Positions 15,255-22,754 of a stretch of 36,757 nucleotides of DNA are shown here, in pieces. The stretch lies in the NCBI RefSeq assembly GCF_937871615.1, contig NZ_CALMPA010000047.1, positions 1-36,757 on the forward strand. Direction: 5' to 3'. The stretch comes from an uncultured Sphingomonas sp. GTDB taxonomy: Bacteria > Pseudomonadota > Alphaproteobacteria > Sphingomonadales > Sphingomonadaceae. The translations under genes and the position numbers were made by a program. Each line of letters starts with the position of its first letter. Position 1 is the stretch's first letter. The notes under the pieces were generated by a model, which had not been told where the DNA came from, made no database searches, and worked only from the letters and a program-made list of their open reading frames with translations.

Positions 15255-15902
15255 GTGAAGGCCCAGATTCAGGCGAACTATGAGGAGCGTCTATCGCGAT
15301 ATGCTGCGCTGTTGCATGGCAATGAGCCATCGGGGCTGGCGGCGAAACTCGCCGTCTATCAGCAGCTCCTGCGACAGCGGGATATTCACGGCGACCGTCT
15401 GTGGCAGATCGAGCCAATCCTCTGTCCGCTGATCCTGTCCGCCGAGACGGACCTGCACCTGGCCGTGGGCCGACTGCTTGAGAATCCGCGCCGGGCGGAG
15501 GGCAGCCTTTTCGCTTTCCTTGAGTTCTGCGTGAAGAACCGGACCAACATCACCTGGAAGTCCGGCACGCCGCCTGAGGGCGAGTTCGAGCGGCAGATTG
15601 GGGAGCTGGAATCCCAGCGCGCGACGATCGACGCCATCATGGGCCGGCGGGACAAATTCTTTGCCCATCTGGACAAGCGATACCTGCGGGAGCCGGAGCG
15701 CATCTACACCGACTATCCGCTGGCGGAGCAAGACGTGATCGCGCTGGTGAACAGCGTGATCAAGGTCGTCACCGACCAGGAGTGGAAGCTCCGGGATGGG
15801 GCGAGCTTCCACGTCGGCGAGTTCTACGCGATCGGCGTCGAGAACATGGTGCGCAACCTCGAGACGGGGCGACGCGCGAACTTCCCGGGCCAATTGAGCT
15901 GA
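15255..15902 (+). CDS. HEPN-domain (AbiU2-like) protein
   Basis: This 215-aa, largely helical protein carries the HEPN RNase signature Rx5H in RRDKFFAHLDKRY (Arg132, His138). Helices typical of the AbiU2 HEPN group lie before it (EPILCPLILSAETDLHLAV, ESQRATIDAIMG), and a helix follows (DVIALVNSVIKVV). HEPN proteins of this sort are usually RNases of abortive-infection or toxin-antitoxin systems. No partner antitoxin (MNT-type nucleotidyltransferase) is next to it, which is unusual for a toxin. The start is GTG with AAGGA 8 nt upstream. It is one of few plus-strand genes and follows element R2. The family call rests on the motif and fold pattern only; catalytic activity is inferred. Confidence 0.68.
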   Translation: MKAQIQANYEERLSRYAALLHGNEPSGLAAKLAVYQQLLRQRDIHGDRLWQIEPILCPLILSAETDLHLAVGRLLENPRRAEGSLFAFLEFCVKNRTNITWKSGTPPEGEFERQIGELESQRATIDAIMGRRDKFFAHLDKRYLREPERIYTDYPLAEQDVIALVNSVIKVVTDQEWKLRDGASFHVGEFYAIGVENMVRNLETGRRANFPGQLS

Positions 15903-15904
15903 CC

Positions 15905-15926
15905 GGCGGCGCCGTCAGGCGCCGCC
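15905..15926. terminator. Stem-loop between convergent HEPN and SSB genes
   Basis: GGCGGCGCC pairs perfectly with GGCGCCGCC around GTCA. It occupies the 32-base gap between the two convergent stops, so it probably serves both. No T-run is present. Confidence 0.55.
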
Positions 15927-15934
15927 CCTTCGGG

Positions 15935-16255
15935 TCAGAAGAAGTCGATCTTGTCGGCGATGATCTCGCAACCGTACCGGGTGACGCCGTCGCGATCCTC
16001 CCAGCTCGAATAGTGCAGCCGGCCGGTGATGGCGACGACATCGCCCTTCTTGCGCGAGGCACCGGCCTTGCCGAGGCCGTTGAAGCAGGTGACCTTGTGG
16101 AACTCGGTCTCCTTGGCGGTGTAGCCGGTGGCCTCGTCGACATAGGTCTTGCCGTCCCTGAGCTTCACGTGATCGGTCGCGACGATGAGGGTGGTGACGG
16201 CGCCGCGGGTTTCGGGGTCCTTGGCAACGCGGCCGGCGAGATTGACGTTGTTCAT
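15935..16255 (-). CDS. ssb: Single-stranded DNA-binding protein (short, element-type)
   Basis: This 106-aa OB-fold protein of the SSB family coats single-stranded DNA during replication or transfer. The N-terminal MNNVNLAGRVAKDPETR is followed by EFHKVTCFNGLGK and GDVVAITGRLHYSSWED, the usual SSB order. It lacks the flexible acidic tail and DDDIPF-type tip that recruit partner proteins in chromosomal SSB, ending instead at IIADKIDFF. It is therefore likely an element-encoded version. The open frame continues 25 codons upstream, but the ATG at 16255 has GAGGAG 8 nt before it. No neighbouring gene overlaps; the first upstream gene is 400 nt away. Confidence 0.86.
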   Translation of the reverse strand: MNNVNLAGRVAKDPETRGAVTTLIVATDHVKLRDGKTYVDEATGYTAKETEFHKVTCFNGLGKAGASRKKGDVVAITGRLHYSSWEDRDGVTRYGCEIIADKIDFF

Positions 16256-16654
16256 GGTAGTGCTCCTCGTTGGGTCCAGCGGCCTTCCCGCCGGTGGCAC
16301 CGAAGAGCGGCGTGCGGAGACGGCCCGCACCGGAGCGCCAGCGGAGGGGAACCCCTGGCGGGAGTTGGCGCGGGCAGCCGCGCAGCGGCAACACGGGCGA
16401 CCGGAAGGGGTTGCGGGACGTCTTCGTCTCGCCGCAGGTGTCAGGAACAGGCGAAGGAAGGCCGCAGGTCGCAGCGCGGCTCTATCCGGTGGACGATGTC
16501 GCGCTGCGCTGCCGATGGTCCGATCTCACGCCGGAAAGAACGTATGGCGCCGCTCGAACAGCGATCAGACAGGCCGGCACCTTTGGGTCGACGTGTGCGG
16601 AACGCCACGTCCGTGTTCTAGGTCAATCGGCGATGCTGCCCGGCCGAGACGGCC
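16256..16654. other. Gene-free spacer upstream of SSB
   Basis: About 400 bases of GC-rich sequence. A 437-aa plus-strand open frame crosses it but runs antisense to three well supported genes and is not accepted. The SSB promoter should be here; no clear -35/-10 pair was found. Confidence 0.5.
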
Positions 16655-16846
16655 TCAGGTTCGGAAGGGTAGTCGGAGCTTCGCCCGGCGGGACTTTTCA
16701 GGTGCGATTTCGGGCTCGTCGGCCCAGCGGTCGGCGGCGATCTCCGCTGCCGTCGGTCGCGATGCCGCAAGCTCGGCCCGCTGCTCGTCGTTCATGGTCT
16801 CGGCCGCGATTGCCGTTCGATTGCCGCGCTGATCGTTGGCTCCCAT
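16655..16846 (-). CDS. Small hypothetical protein, 63 aa
   Basis: This small charged protein (start MGANDQRGNRTAIAAE; end EKSRRAKLRLPFRT) has a helical middle (NDEQRAELAASRPTAAEIAA). No family is recognised. GGAG lies 9 nt upstream of the ATG. It follows the toxin gene by 65 nt in the same direction, so it may be part of that transcript. The basic, aromatic C-terminus could bind nucleic acid. An overlapping open frame (16698-16889) is less protein-like. Confidence is limited by length. Confidence 0.45.
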   Translation of the reverse strand: MGANDQRGNRTAIAAETMNDEQRAELAASRPTAAEIAADRWADEPEIAPEKSRRAKLRLPFRT

Positions 16847-16911
16847 GGAATCGTACTCCGAAGTCGCGACGGGCCGCGCTGCATGGCAAATGCGGGCGCG
16901 GCCGATACTGG

Positions 16912-17349
16912 TCAGGAGGTGCGCTTGACCTGCGTCACCTTGCCGGCGTCGTAGGCGGCGAGCCAGCGTGTGCGGATGGTTTCGTAAAGCGCGGACGGAA
17001 GGTGCCCATAGGCCACCTCGCCGGAGGCATCGCCCGGCACCGGCCGAAGATCAGGCCCGGGCCACTGGAAATGATTGATCTCCGTCAGGACAACCCACGA
17101 GCGATCATCGTCCAGGCCGAGACGCGCCTTTGTGGCGTGCGGGATTTCGACGGCAAGGCTCGTGTCGGACGGCGGTGTATGGGTCACAGGCAGGATGGTG
17201 ACCATCTTGGCGCCTGCCTTGTTCGTCGTCGCGAGCAGCACGGCGCAGGGACGGTCCTTGCTGCCCTCTTCGTGACCTGCCTTTGCTTCGTGGCTCCAGA
17301 GATAGGAATAGCGAATTACGAGACCGGGAACTGGATCAGGAATCTGCAC
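16912..17349 (-). CDS. PemK/MazF-like growth inhibitor (toxin)
   Basis: This 145-aa protein is probably a ribosome-associated or free mRNA endonuclease of the PemK/MazF group. It begins with a beta-barrel pattern (PGLVIRYSYLWSHEAKAGHEE), then GSKDRPCAVLLATTNKAG with the conserved RP, VTILPVTHTPP, the strand LAVEIPHATKARLGLDDDRS and SWVVLTEINHFQWPG. It starts with GTG 3 nt after the antitoxin stop, so the two are co-translated in the usual antitoxin-first order. It is longer than MazF (~110 aa) but matches the plasmid/ICE 'growth inhibitor PemK' form. The target sequence cannot be read from the protein. Confidence 0.78.
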   Translation of the reverse strand: MQIPDPVPGLVIRYSYLWSHEAKAGHEEGSKDRPCAVLLATTNKAGAKMVTILPVTHTPPSDTSLAVEIPHATKARLGLDDDRSWVVLTEINHFQWPGPDLRPVPGDASGEVAYGHLPSALYETIRTRWLAAYDAGKVTQVKRTS

Positions 17350-17352
17350 TCG

Positions 17353-17613
17353 TCAGGATCCGACCTCGTGATTGAACGCATCGGCTTCAGCAGGCGCGCG
17401 CGCAGACCGAACGGCATCCGCGATCTCCTCCGGCACCTCATTCAGCGCGTAGACTTCGCGATCGCGCCGCTTGAGCCGCTGATATTCAGCGGCCGACATC
17501 AGCACGAGGCTATCATGGCCATGGTGCGTGATGGTAAGAGGCGCAACAAGCGCCTGGCGGCTGATGCGGCCGAAGGCCTTTGACGCCTCAACGGAACTGA
17601 CAGTCTGGGGCAT
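17353..17613 (-). CDS. Phd/YefM-type antitoxin
   Basis: This 86-aa antitoxin neutralises the downstream toxin and represses the operon. The N-terminal Phd fold is seen in QTVSSVEASKAFGRISRQAL, TITHHGHDSLVLMSAAEYQRL, the typical 'prosthesis' of Phd/YefM proteins. The C-terminal tail (VYALNEVPEEIADAVRSARA) should wrap the toxin. The open frame reaches back to 17991, but the ATG at 17613 has AGGAG 8 nt upstream and a promoter and operator directly before it. Pairing of a Phd-fold antitoxin with a PemK-fold toxin is a hybrid arrangement, known in plasmid modules. Confidence 0.82.
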   Translation of the reverse strand: MPQTVSSVEASKAFGRISRQALVAPLTITHHGHDSLVLMSAAEYQRLKRRDREVYALNEVPEEIADAVRSARAPAEADAFNHEVGS

Positions 17614-17626
17614 GGTGATTCTCCTA

Positions 17627-17663
17627 TCCGGAAAGTACGGAGTTTCCGGACAAATTTCAAGTC
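17627..17663 (-). promoter_or_regulatory. Promoter and inverted-repeat operator of the toxin-antitoxin operon
   Basis: On the minus strand TTGAAA and TACTTT are 17 nt apart. TCCGGAAA and TTTCCGGA (17627-17634, 17643-17650) form perfect 8-bp arms around 8 nt and cover the -10 region. The site starts 14 nt before the antitoxin ATG. Autorepression by the Phd-type antitoxin is the likely use. Confidence 0.68.
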
Positions 17664-17719
17664 TGCTGTTCCGACTGCGATCAGACCATAGCCGAGGGCA
17701 TGATCGGAGGGAAACGAAA

Positions 17720-17755
17720 GCAGGGCCCGCTTGTGCCGAGACAAGCGAGCCCTGC
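17720..17755 (-). terminator. 15-bp stem-loop after the DUF736 gene
   Basis: GCAGGGCCCGCTTGT pairs with ACAAGCGAGCCCTGC (one mismatch) around GCCGAG. On the minus strand it is followed by TTTCGTTTCC. It separates DUF736 from the toxin-antitoxin promoter. Confidence 0.72.
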
Positions 17756-17803
17756 GGGGATGCCGCGCGCCAGGGGGAGACGCGCGGCCGGGGGAGAGGA
17801 TCG

Positions 17804-18316
17804 TCAGTCCGCCATTTCGGGCGTGCGCCGACGGCGACCGTTGCCCTGGGCGGGCTCGCTGCCGAACGCGCCTGCGGCCGAGGATTCACCCAGTCCGTCA
17901 GGGCCAGCGGGACCGTTCGGCGCAGCCGGCTCGTCCGCGCCGGGCAGCGGCGGCAGACCGTCATCGGCCGCAGCGGTGTCGGTCGGCGCATCCCGACGGC
18001 GGTTCGGCCGCGACCAGACGATGTTGTACGAGCCGTCCTCCTGGCGGAAGGCCGAGATGTAGAGCGGCTTGTCGAGGCTGGGATCCTCGATCTTGCCGTT
18101 GAGGAACATCTCGCCGGTCGAGTTGGAGGACAGTTCGAAAAGCGCGCCGACCTGGACCCACTGACGGGCAGCCGAGAGCGCGAGGATCTCGAACTTGGGT
18201 GCGCGCGGGTTGGCGGACTGGACGGTGCGCAAGGCGATGACGATGGCGACCGTGAGGGTCGAGATCTTGCCGGTGTAGGTGCCGCTGGCGTTCTGGGTGA
18301 TGGTGCCGATGTTCAT
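17804..18316 (-). CDS. DUF736 family protein with disordered tail
   Basis: This 170-aa protein has an N-terminal DUF736 domain (about 1-105), a small beta fold common on alphaproteobacterial plasmids and ICEs but without a proven function. Key blocks are MNIGTITQNASGTYTGKIST, FEILALSAARQWVQVGALFE, EMFLNGKIEDPSLDKPLYIS and SYNIVWSRPNRRR. The last ~65 residues are rich in Pro, Gly, Ala and Asp and probably disordered. CAGGAGA 6 nt before the ATG fixes the start over the open frame's first Met (18361). DUF736 often sits near conjugation or partition genes, which fits this context. It is ended by the stem-loop at 17720. Confidence 0.88.
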   Translation of the reverse strand: MNIGTITQNASGTYTGKISTLTVAIVIALRTVQSANPRAPKFEILALSAARQWVQVGALFELSSNSTGEMFLNGKIEDPSLDKPLYISAFRQEDGSYNIVWSRPNRRRDAPTDTAAADDGLPPLPGADEPAAPNGPAGPDGLGESSAAGAFGSEPAQGNGRRRRTPEMAD

Positions 18317-18382
18317 GGGATGTCTCCTGAGATAGTGCGCTCGAACCCCTTGTCCGAACACCTTCTCTCTCCCACTCCTCTC

Positions 18383-18447
18383 CTCGGCCGTTCGGCCGAG
18401 TAAGGCGCGCCAGCGCCGCTCCGACGCGCCACTTCGGCGCCGTCGGA
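18383..18447 (-). terminator. Two stem-loops in the gap before DUF736
   Basis: CTCGGCCG/CGGCCGAG (18383-18400) is a near-continuous palindrome. TCCGACGCGCC pairs with GGCGCCGTCGGA (18420-18447, one bulge). They lie between the stop at 18479 and the DUF736 start. The second could end the upstream unit, although no T-run follows. Confidence 0.45.
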
Positions 18448-18478
18448 TCCGCCGTGGGATATCAACCCAGACTGTGGG

Positions 18479-18799
18479 TCAATCCTCCTGCGACTGTGCC
18501 GAGGATCGCCAGCGAGCGATGATGTCCTGCATCTCTTCGGCAAAGCCCAAACCGTCGATATAGACAGCACCGCGATCATTCTGGCCGAGGAAGCCGATGA
18601 TGGTGGTGATGTCGTTGGCGACAGCGACGTCGAGGCCGAACAGGTCGGCGATCTCGAAATGGCCGAGGGCGGGACCATTCCACCAGGCCATCAGGAAGTT
18701 GGCGACGCGGCGGGCCTGACCTGTGTCGCTCATCGCGAGAGGGATGAGGCGCGTCAGCGCCGCCCGGGCAGAATCATAATCGGTCGGAACAGACGTCAT
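18479..18799 (-). CDS. Conserved small protein, possibly DUF7673
   Basis: This 106-aa helical protein has the pattern LTRLIPLAMSDTGQARRVANFLMAWWNG followed by FEIADLFGLDVAVANDITTIIGFL and ends in MQDIIARWRS. I recall this as the plasmid-borne DUF7673 type, but the name should be treated as tentative. The ATG at 18799 is preferred over the first Met at 18838, since GGGGA lies 8 nt upstream and the extra residues look non-coding. No catalytic motif is visible; the Trp-Trp-Asn segment may form a binding surface. It is 73 nt downstream of the 109-aa gene and may share its transcript. Confidence 0.72.
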   Translation of the reverse strand: MTSVPTDYDSARAALTRLIPLAMSDTGQARRVANFLMAWWNGPALGHFEIADLFGLDVAVANDITTIIGFLGQNDRGAVYIDGLGFAEEMQDIIARWRSSAQSQED

Positions 18800-18872
18800 C
18801 GGCTTTCCCCTAGGTGCGAGGCTATCGAGCGCACGCACCCGCGCAAGCGATTATGTGCCGAAAGGCTTGATT

Positions 18873-19202
18873 CTAATGGATCGAGCCGAACAAGCGCCGC
18901 TTCATTTCAGCCTGATACTGGCCATCCTTCTCGCCGATCGTCGCACGCATATCGTCCGCGAGCCGCTCGGCGAGGTCGGCCGGAACCTCCACATAGGGCG
19001 CGACGACGGCGATCGCGGCCTCGGGGGTGGGCAGTTCGCCCGGTTCGGTTCCCTGCCAGATCAGGGCCTCTCCCTCCTCTGGCTCATCTTCGGTGCGGAA
19101 ACACACCTGCGCAAAGAAGGTCTGGAGCGGCCGATCCCATCCGACCGCTGCGCAGATGACATCGGGATGGCCGACCCTGGGCGGGAGAATGTGCCTGCTC
19201 AT
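18873..19202 (-). CDS. Hypothetical protein, 109 aa
   Basis: Not recognised by family. The N-terminal part is beta-rich and aromatic (AVGWDRPLQTFFAQVCFRTE), followed by an acidic stretch (DEPEEGEALIWQG), a Pro-rich link and a C-terminal helix (LAERLADDMRATIGEKDGQY). GGAGGA 8 nt before the ATG supports the start, which also overlaps the stop of the 68-aa gene as ATGA. Composition and the overlap make it a real gene of the DUF3768 operon. Function unknown; probably cytoplasmic. Confidence 0.68.
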   Translation of the reverse strand: MSRHILPPRVGHPDVICAAVGWDRPLQTFFAQVCFRTEDEPEEGEALIWQGTEPGELPTPEAAIAVVAPYVEVPADLAERLADDMRATIGEKDGQYQAEMKRRLFGSIH

Positions 19203-19405
19203 GGAAGAGTCCTCCGCATTCTATGCGCGACGTGACGCGCGGCGCCTTCGGCGCTGTTGATGGCCTGGCCTGCCGCCGATGCGGCTCGGCGCGCGCCTGC
19301 CCTGCGCAGCAGGGTACGGGCTTCGCGCAGGCGTTCAACGGCAATCGCGATGGCTTGTCCGTCTTCGGACGTCGCAGGTGTTATGCGGCGCAAAGTTACC
19401 TCCAT
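19199..19405 (-). CDS. Small basic protein, 68 aa
   Basis: This is a short Arg/Ala-rich helical protein (AIAIAVERLREARTLLRRAG, then a basic tail RHVAHRMRRTLP). It has no clear ribosome site, but its TGA overlaps the ATG of the following 109-aa gene (19199-19202), and it sits 33 nt after DUF3768 in the same direction. It could bind nucleic acid. The family is unknown to me. Confidence 0.52.
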   Translation of the reverse strand: MEVTLRRITPATSEDGQAIAIAVERLREARTLLRRAGARRAASAAGQAINSAEGAARHVAHRMRRTLP

Positions 19406-19438
19406 TTTGGATGCGAATTGGCGGGGCTCGTGCCGGGC

Positions 19439-19789
19439 TCAGTCGTCGCTGGGCAGCATGATGGTCATGACGCGGACGGTCGCCGCGGCATCGGCCGGGT
19501 CTTCCGAGCCCCATTCGAGCGAGGGGTCATAATAGTCGATGCGGAAGCGCACCGCGTGACCCTCGATCTCGAACTGCCCATAGTTGCGTTCCGGGCCGTC
19601 GTCGGGCTTGAACTCGTAGCGCCGGACGGCCGCGAGGACGGCGGCCTGGGCTATTGCTTCACTGACGATCCTGTTGTCGCCCGCCAGCGTGGCGAGACAG
19701 GTCGCCGTCATCACGATGCGCGCATTGCGATCGAGTCCGAGGCGCACACGATCGTTGAGCTCGGCGATCCGGGATATGGTGCTGGTCAT
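19439..19789 (-). CDS. DUF3768 family protein
   Basis: This 116-aa protein matches DUF3768: RIAELNDRVRLGLDRNARIV, then VLAAVRRYEFKPDDGPERNYG, and the signature FRIDYYDPSLEWGSEDP plus TVRVMTIMLPSDD. DUF3768 proteins are small, unstudied and typical of rhizobial and sphingomonad plasmids. The family usually ends exactly with a (V)LTIML motif, as here. Its ATG overlaps the TGA of the PP-loop gene (19786-19789), so the two are coupled. The frame's earlier Met (19828) would lie inside the upstream gene and is rejected. Confidence 0.86.
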   Translation of the reverse strand: MTSTISRIAELNDRVRLGLDRNARIVMTATCLATLAGDNRIVSEAIAQAAVLAAVRRYEFKPDDGPERNYGQFEIEGHAVRFRIDYYDPSLEWGSEDPADAAATVRVMTIMLPSDD

Positions 19790-20736
19790 GCTGCCTCCAT
19801 CAGGCCGGTGTTGAAGGTCTCGATCCACTCTTCCATCGTCGGCCGTTCGGAGAGCGGCACGATGCTGGCTGCGTCCTGGAAGCGGATGAGGTCGGTCGGT
19901 GCATCGCGCCGGATGGCGTCAATCTCGGCCTCGGCCAGCAGCCGTTCGGCGCGGATGAAATCGGTGATCCTGCCGGGTCTGGTCTTGGTCGACCGTCGCC
20001 ACAGCCCTTCGACGGTGCGCAGCCGTGGCTCAGCGCGGGCTTCGATCAGGACGATCAGGCGCAGGCACCACACTGGCAAGGCGCGCACTTCGTCGGGCCG
20101 GATGGCGCCGCAGAAAAAGCAGCTCGACTTGGGCGGCACCGGGAGGCCGGCGGCCTCGATCCGGGCGATGCAGCGATCGCGCGTCCAGTTCCATTCGCGC
20201 AGCGGATAGCGGCACTCGAACAGCGGATCGTCCAGCGCTGCGGCATGGGCATAGCGCCGCGTATCGGCGGCGGACACGTCATAGCCGATCAGACGAATGA
20301 CCTTCTGCCCATTCGCCCATGCCGCCTGGGCAGGCGCCCATTGTTTCAGGAACGCGTCCTGGGGCGCCACCTTCCATTTGAGGCTGCAACTGTGCCGACC
20401 CAGACTGATGCTGGGCAGGGTCGCGTTCGTCAGGACATTGGCGAGGATCGAATAATAGGGCGGCCAGTGCTTGAAGCGCCTGGGGACATAGCGAACCACC
20501 TCGTAAGGGATGCCGCGCGCGCGCATCCAGGCCGCGATCATCGCCTGATATTCGTAGGTCTCCGGCTTTTCCGCGCCGGGATCGGCGGAAAGGACCAGGT
20601 CGGGGGCTTCGCCGCGGGCCTCGAGTTCGATCAGGAGCGCCGTCGAATCGACCCCGATGCCATAGGCGAGGACGACAGGCGGCGGGGCGGCCACCAATAT
20701 GGTGTCCACCAATCGTCGGTTGCTGGGAATGTGCAT
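19786..20736 (-). CDS. PP-loop (PAPS-reductase-like) protein
   Basis: This 316-aa protein is a predicted ATP-pyrophosphatase-fold enzyme. The PP-loop is AYGIGVDSTALL (24-35), matching the SGGxDS type with a Tyr in place of Ser. The conserved block LPSISLGRHSCSLKWKVAP contains Cys117, and SSCFFCGA carries Cys206 and Cys209. Three such cysteines could hold an Fe-S cluster or act in sulfur transfer, as in PAPS reductase, DndC-like or tRNA-thiolation enzymes. The reaction cannot be deduced. GAGAA precedes the ATG, and the DUF3768 gene overlaps its stop by 4 nt. A link to DNA or RNA modification is an inference from the fold and from the DpdA-like gene in the same run. Confidence 0.78.
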   Translation of the reverse strand: MHIPSNRRLVDTILVAAPPPVVLAYGIGVDSTALLIELEARGEAPDLVLSADPGAEKPETYEYQAMIAAWMRARGIPYEVVRYVPRRFKHWPPYYSILANVLTNATLPSISLGRHSCSLKWKVAPQDAFLKQWAPAQAAWANGQKVIRLIGYDVSAADTRRYAHAAALDDPLFECRYPLREWNWTRDRCIARIEAAGLPVPPKSSCFFCGAIRPDEVRALPVWCLRLIVLIEARAEPRLRTVEGLWRRSTKTRPGRITDFIRAERLLAEAEIDAIRRDAPTDLIRFQDAASIVPLSERPTMEEWIETFNTGLMEAA

Positions 20737-20805
20737 GGGGTTCTCGGCCTCGATCGCGGCCCATCGCCGCGACCATCAAGATCCCCCTCCCCTCAGTCTC
20801 AGGGA

Positions 20806-22089
20806 TCAGAGAGCGTCGAACCTCGTTGCGCCACCGAAGAGGCGAAGCGCCCGCGCCATCTCGTCGCGCAGCCGGGCTTTGCTCCCGACGATTAGCGTCG
20901 GCGCGAGGAGTTTTCCGCTGGGGTCGATGAAGCCATGCGCGGGAGCACCGCCCTGTTCGATTGAAACGAGATGCCCTCTTCCAGGCCCAGGCCCCTGATA
21001 GTGGGCCGTCAACTCGCCAAGCTTGGCGGTGAGGCCCTTGGTCGCCTTGGACCAACGGATGTGCCCGGCGCCGAGATTGCTCCCGGCCTCGCGGCCTCGG
21101 TCCAGCCAGAGCTTCAGATGAGCCTTGACCTGTAGGGGCGTGTTACGCGTGCGCTCACGATTTCGACAGATCGGAAGGGCAACCGAGTGAGCGTCGAGAA
21201 CCCGAAGATACTCGCCGTGCAGCGCGACCAAAATGTCCTCGACGTCGATGCCCGACAAAAGAGCGCGAAGGCGGTCAGCCTGTTCGGGGCTGGCGATGAG
21301 TTCATCGGCACGAGCCGCCGTCAATTCCTCGGCCTCGGGCGATATCCCGGTCGATGAGACGAAGCCTCGCGCCGCTGTCAGGATGATCGCGTGGCCGCCA
21401 AAGCGACCGCCCGTCTCACGAAAGCGCTCTAGGACTCCGGTTCGGCCGAGCGCTGCCACCGGGTGATCACCGAGAATGATGACGCGCCGCGGCCATGGCG
21501 TCGGTCGAGGGCGGTCGCTGGGTTTCGGCCAGTCCGAGGGTAGTGATCGCGCCGCGCCCTGCGACAGCACTGGGGCGGCCGATCGTCCGGCGGCAAGGTT
21601 GGTCCGGCGCGCCGCATCGAAGAGATCATCGACGTCGCCGCCGCCATCGGCAAACCCGCGATCATAGGCCGGCCGTTCTGCGGCCTTGGCTGGCGCCCGG
21701 TGATCCCAACCGGCATGGGCTGCGTACCAGCCATCGGCATAGCGGACTGCCTGATTCCAGTCATAGCCATAGCGATCGCGTCCACGCAGGATCGCAGCAT
21801 CACGCTCGTCGCCGTGTGGCGACACGGCCCGGCTCTCGGTGAAGCCGAAATTGCGCACCTGACGCTCGGCCTCGGTAGCGGCGGCAATGGCATCGTTGAC
21901 CGGCCTCATTGCGACGACACGTTCGCGGGTGCGCGCCATCCGGTCTGCCGCCGGCGATGTTGGCGGAAGATCGGGATAGTCACGCCAGGCCTTCGCGATC
22001 GCCTCGGCGTGATTGGGTGCCCGCCCTCGGGCAAGCCAGGTGGCGGCCGAGCAAGGATCGAAAGGCGCGATGTTCACTGCGCGGCTCAT
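20806..22089 (-). CDS. Large conserved hypothetical protein, 427 aa
   Basis: No family was recognised. The N-terminal half is rich in Arg, Ala, Asp and Tyr (ILRGRDRYGYDWNQAVRYAD; YDRGFADGGGDVDDLFDAAR). The C-terminal half has a nucleotide-fold-like stretch (RRVIILGDHPVAALGRTGVL; GGHAIILTAARGFVSSTG) and ends with KARLRDEMARALRLFGGATR. The start at 22089 is chosen for GGAGG 8 nt upstream; the open frame runs back to 22791 but covers the 214-aa gene on a different frame. It is 20 nt downstream of that gene, so the two belong to the PRTRC-led run. No membrane segment is visible. Confidence 0.66.
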   Translation of the reverse strand: MSRAVNIAPFDPCSAATWLARGRAPNHAEAIAKAWRDYPDLPPTSPAADRMARTRERVVAMRPVNDAIAAATEAERQVRNFGFTESRAVSPHGDERDAAILRGRDRYGYDWNQAVRYADGWYAAHAGWDHRAPAKAAERPAYDRGFADGGGDVDDLFDAARRTNLAAGRSAAPVLSQGAARSLPSDWPKPSDRPRPTPWPRRVIILGDHPVAALGRTGVLERFRETGGRFGGHAIILTAARGFVSSTGISPEAEELTAARADELIASPEQADRLRALLSGIDVEDILVALHGEYLRVLDAHSVALPICRNRERTRNTPLQVKAHLKLWLDRGREAGSNLGAGHIRWSKATKGLTAKLGELTAHYQGPGPGRGHLVSIEQGGAPAHGFIDPSGKLLAPTLIVGSKARLRDEMARALRLFGGATRFDAL

Positions 22090-22109
22090 ACGCTCGGCCT
22101 CCATCGGTA

Positions 22110-22754
22110 TCAGGCAAAGAGGCGCATGGGCTGCGCAACCGGTGGGGTCAGGCGTAGGTCGCGCTGAAGGCGCGTGGCGAAACGGTCGGGCGCCATGAGG
22201 TCGTTGACCGATGCCCAGTGATTGCGATCGCCGCAGTGATCGTCGCGGCCGCGAACACGGCGATAGAGGACTTCCCGGCCCGGCCCCGAACAGCCGAGCG
22301 AGAGCTGTACCCATGCCTCCTCGCCGTGGAGCGTGATTTCGCCTGAGACCGCGGGCCCGCCCTTGTTGGAGCGAATATCGTAACTTCCATCGCAGAGGCC
22401 CAAGGCGTCGGCCAGGCGTCGCATCGCGGAGCGGCCCTCGGAATGAAAGAGGCGCTTTGCCGCCTCGTCGTAGCTCACGCCGCGATAGGCGAGATTGCGC
22501 AGCACCGGGGTTCGGCGGATTTCGGCGATCTGGTCCATGCAGGTGCGCCGAAGCTCCAGACTGGACGGCCGATCCTCGCACACCGCGCTGAGGTGGCGAA
22601 CGAGCAGGATTACGGCGGGATCGGTCTCGGCATCCTTGCCGGCATTGCGGCAATCCTTGATGGCCGCGCCGATGGCATGGAGGGTGGTGCCGACCGTGAT
22701 CAGCGAACTGGGGTCGAGCGCTTGCTGATGGCGCATGGCGACGTCGTAAGTCAT
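22110..22754 (-). CDS. Conserved hypothetical protein, 214 aa
   Basis: This soluble 214-aa protein is mostly helical in its first half (SLITVGTTLHAIGAAIKDCR, DPAVILLVRHLSAVCEDR, RRTCMDQIAEIRRTP). A more strand-rich second half follows (ISGEITLHGEEAWVQLSLG-like, with GREVLYRRVRGRDD and CGDRNHWASVNDL). It is not a family I can name. It sits directly downstream of ThiF, with a 93-base spacer that carries a long hairpin and a G-rich tract. The start has GGAGG 8 nt before the ATG, partly inside that hairpin, which suggests controlled translation. It is probably a PRTRC-associated accessory gene. Confidence 0.72.
   Translation of the reverse strand: MTYDVAMRHQQALDPSSLITVGTTLHAIGAAIKDCRNAGKDAETDPAVILLVRHLSAVCEDRPSSLELRRTCMDQIAEIRRTPVLRNLAYRGVSYDEAAKRLFHSEGRSAMRRLADALGLCDGSYDIRSNKGGPAVSGEITLHGEEAWVQLSLGCSGPGREVLYRRVRGRDDHCGDRNHWASVNDLMAPDRFATRLQRDLRLTPPVAQPMRLFA

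Noticed and set aside
16270-17583. 437-codon plus-strand open frame
   Set aside because: It crosses three supported minus-strand genes, has no ribosome site, and its composition is Arg-rich and not protein-like.
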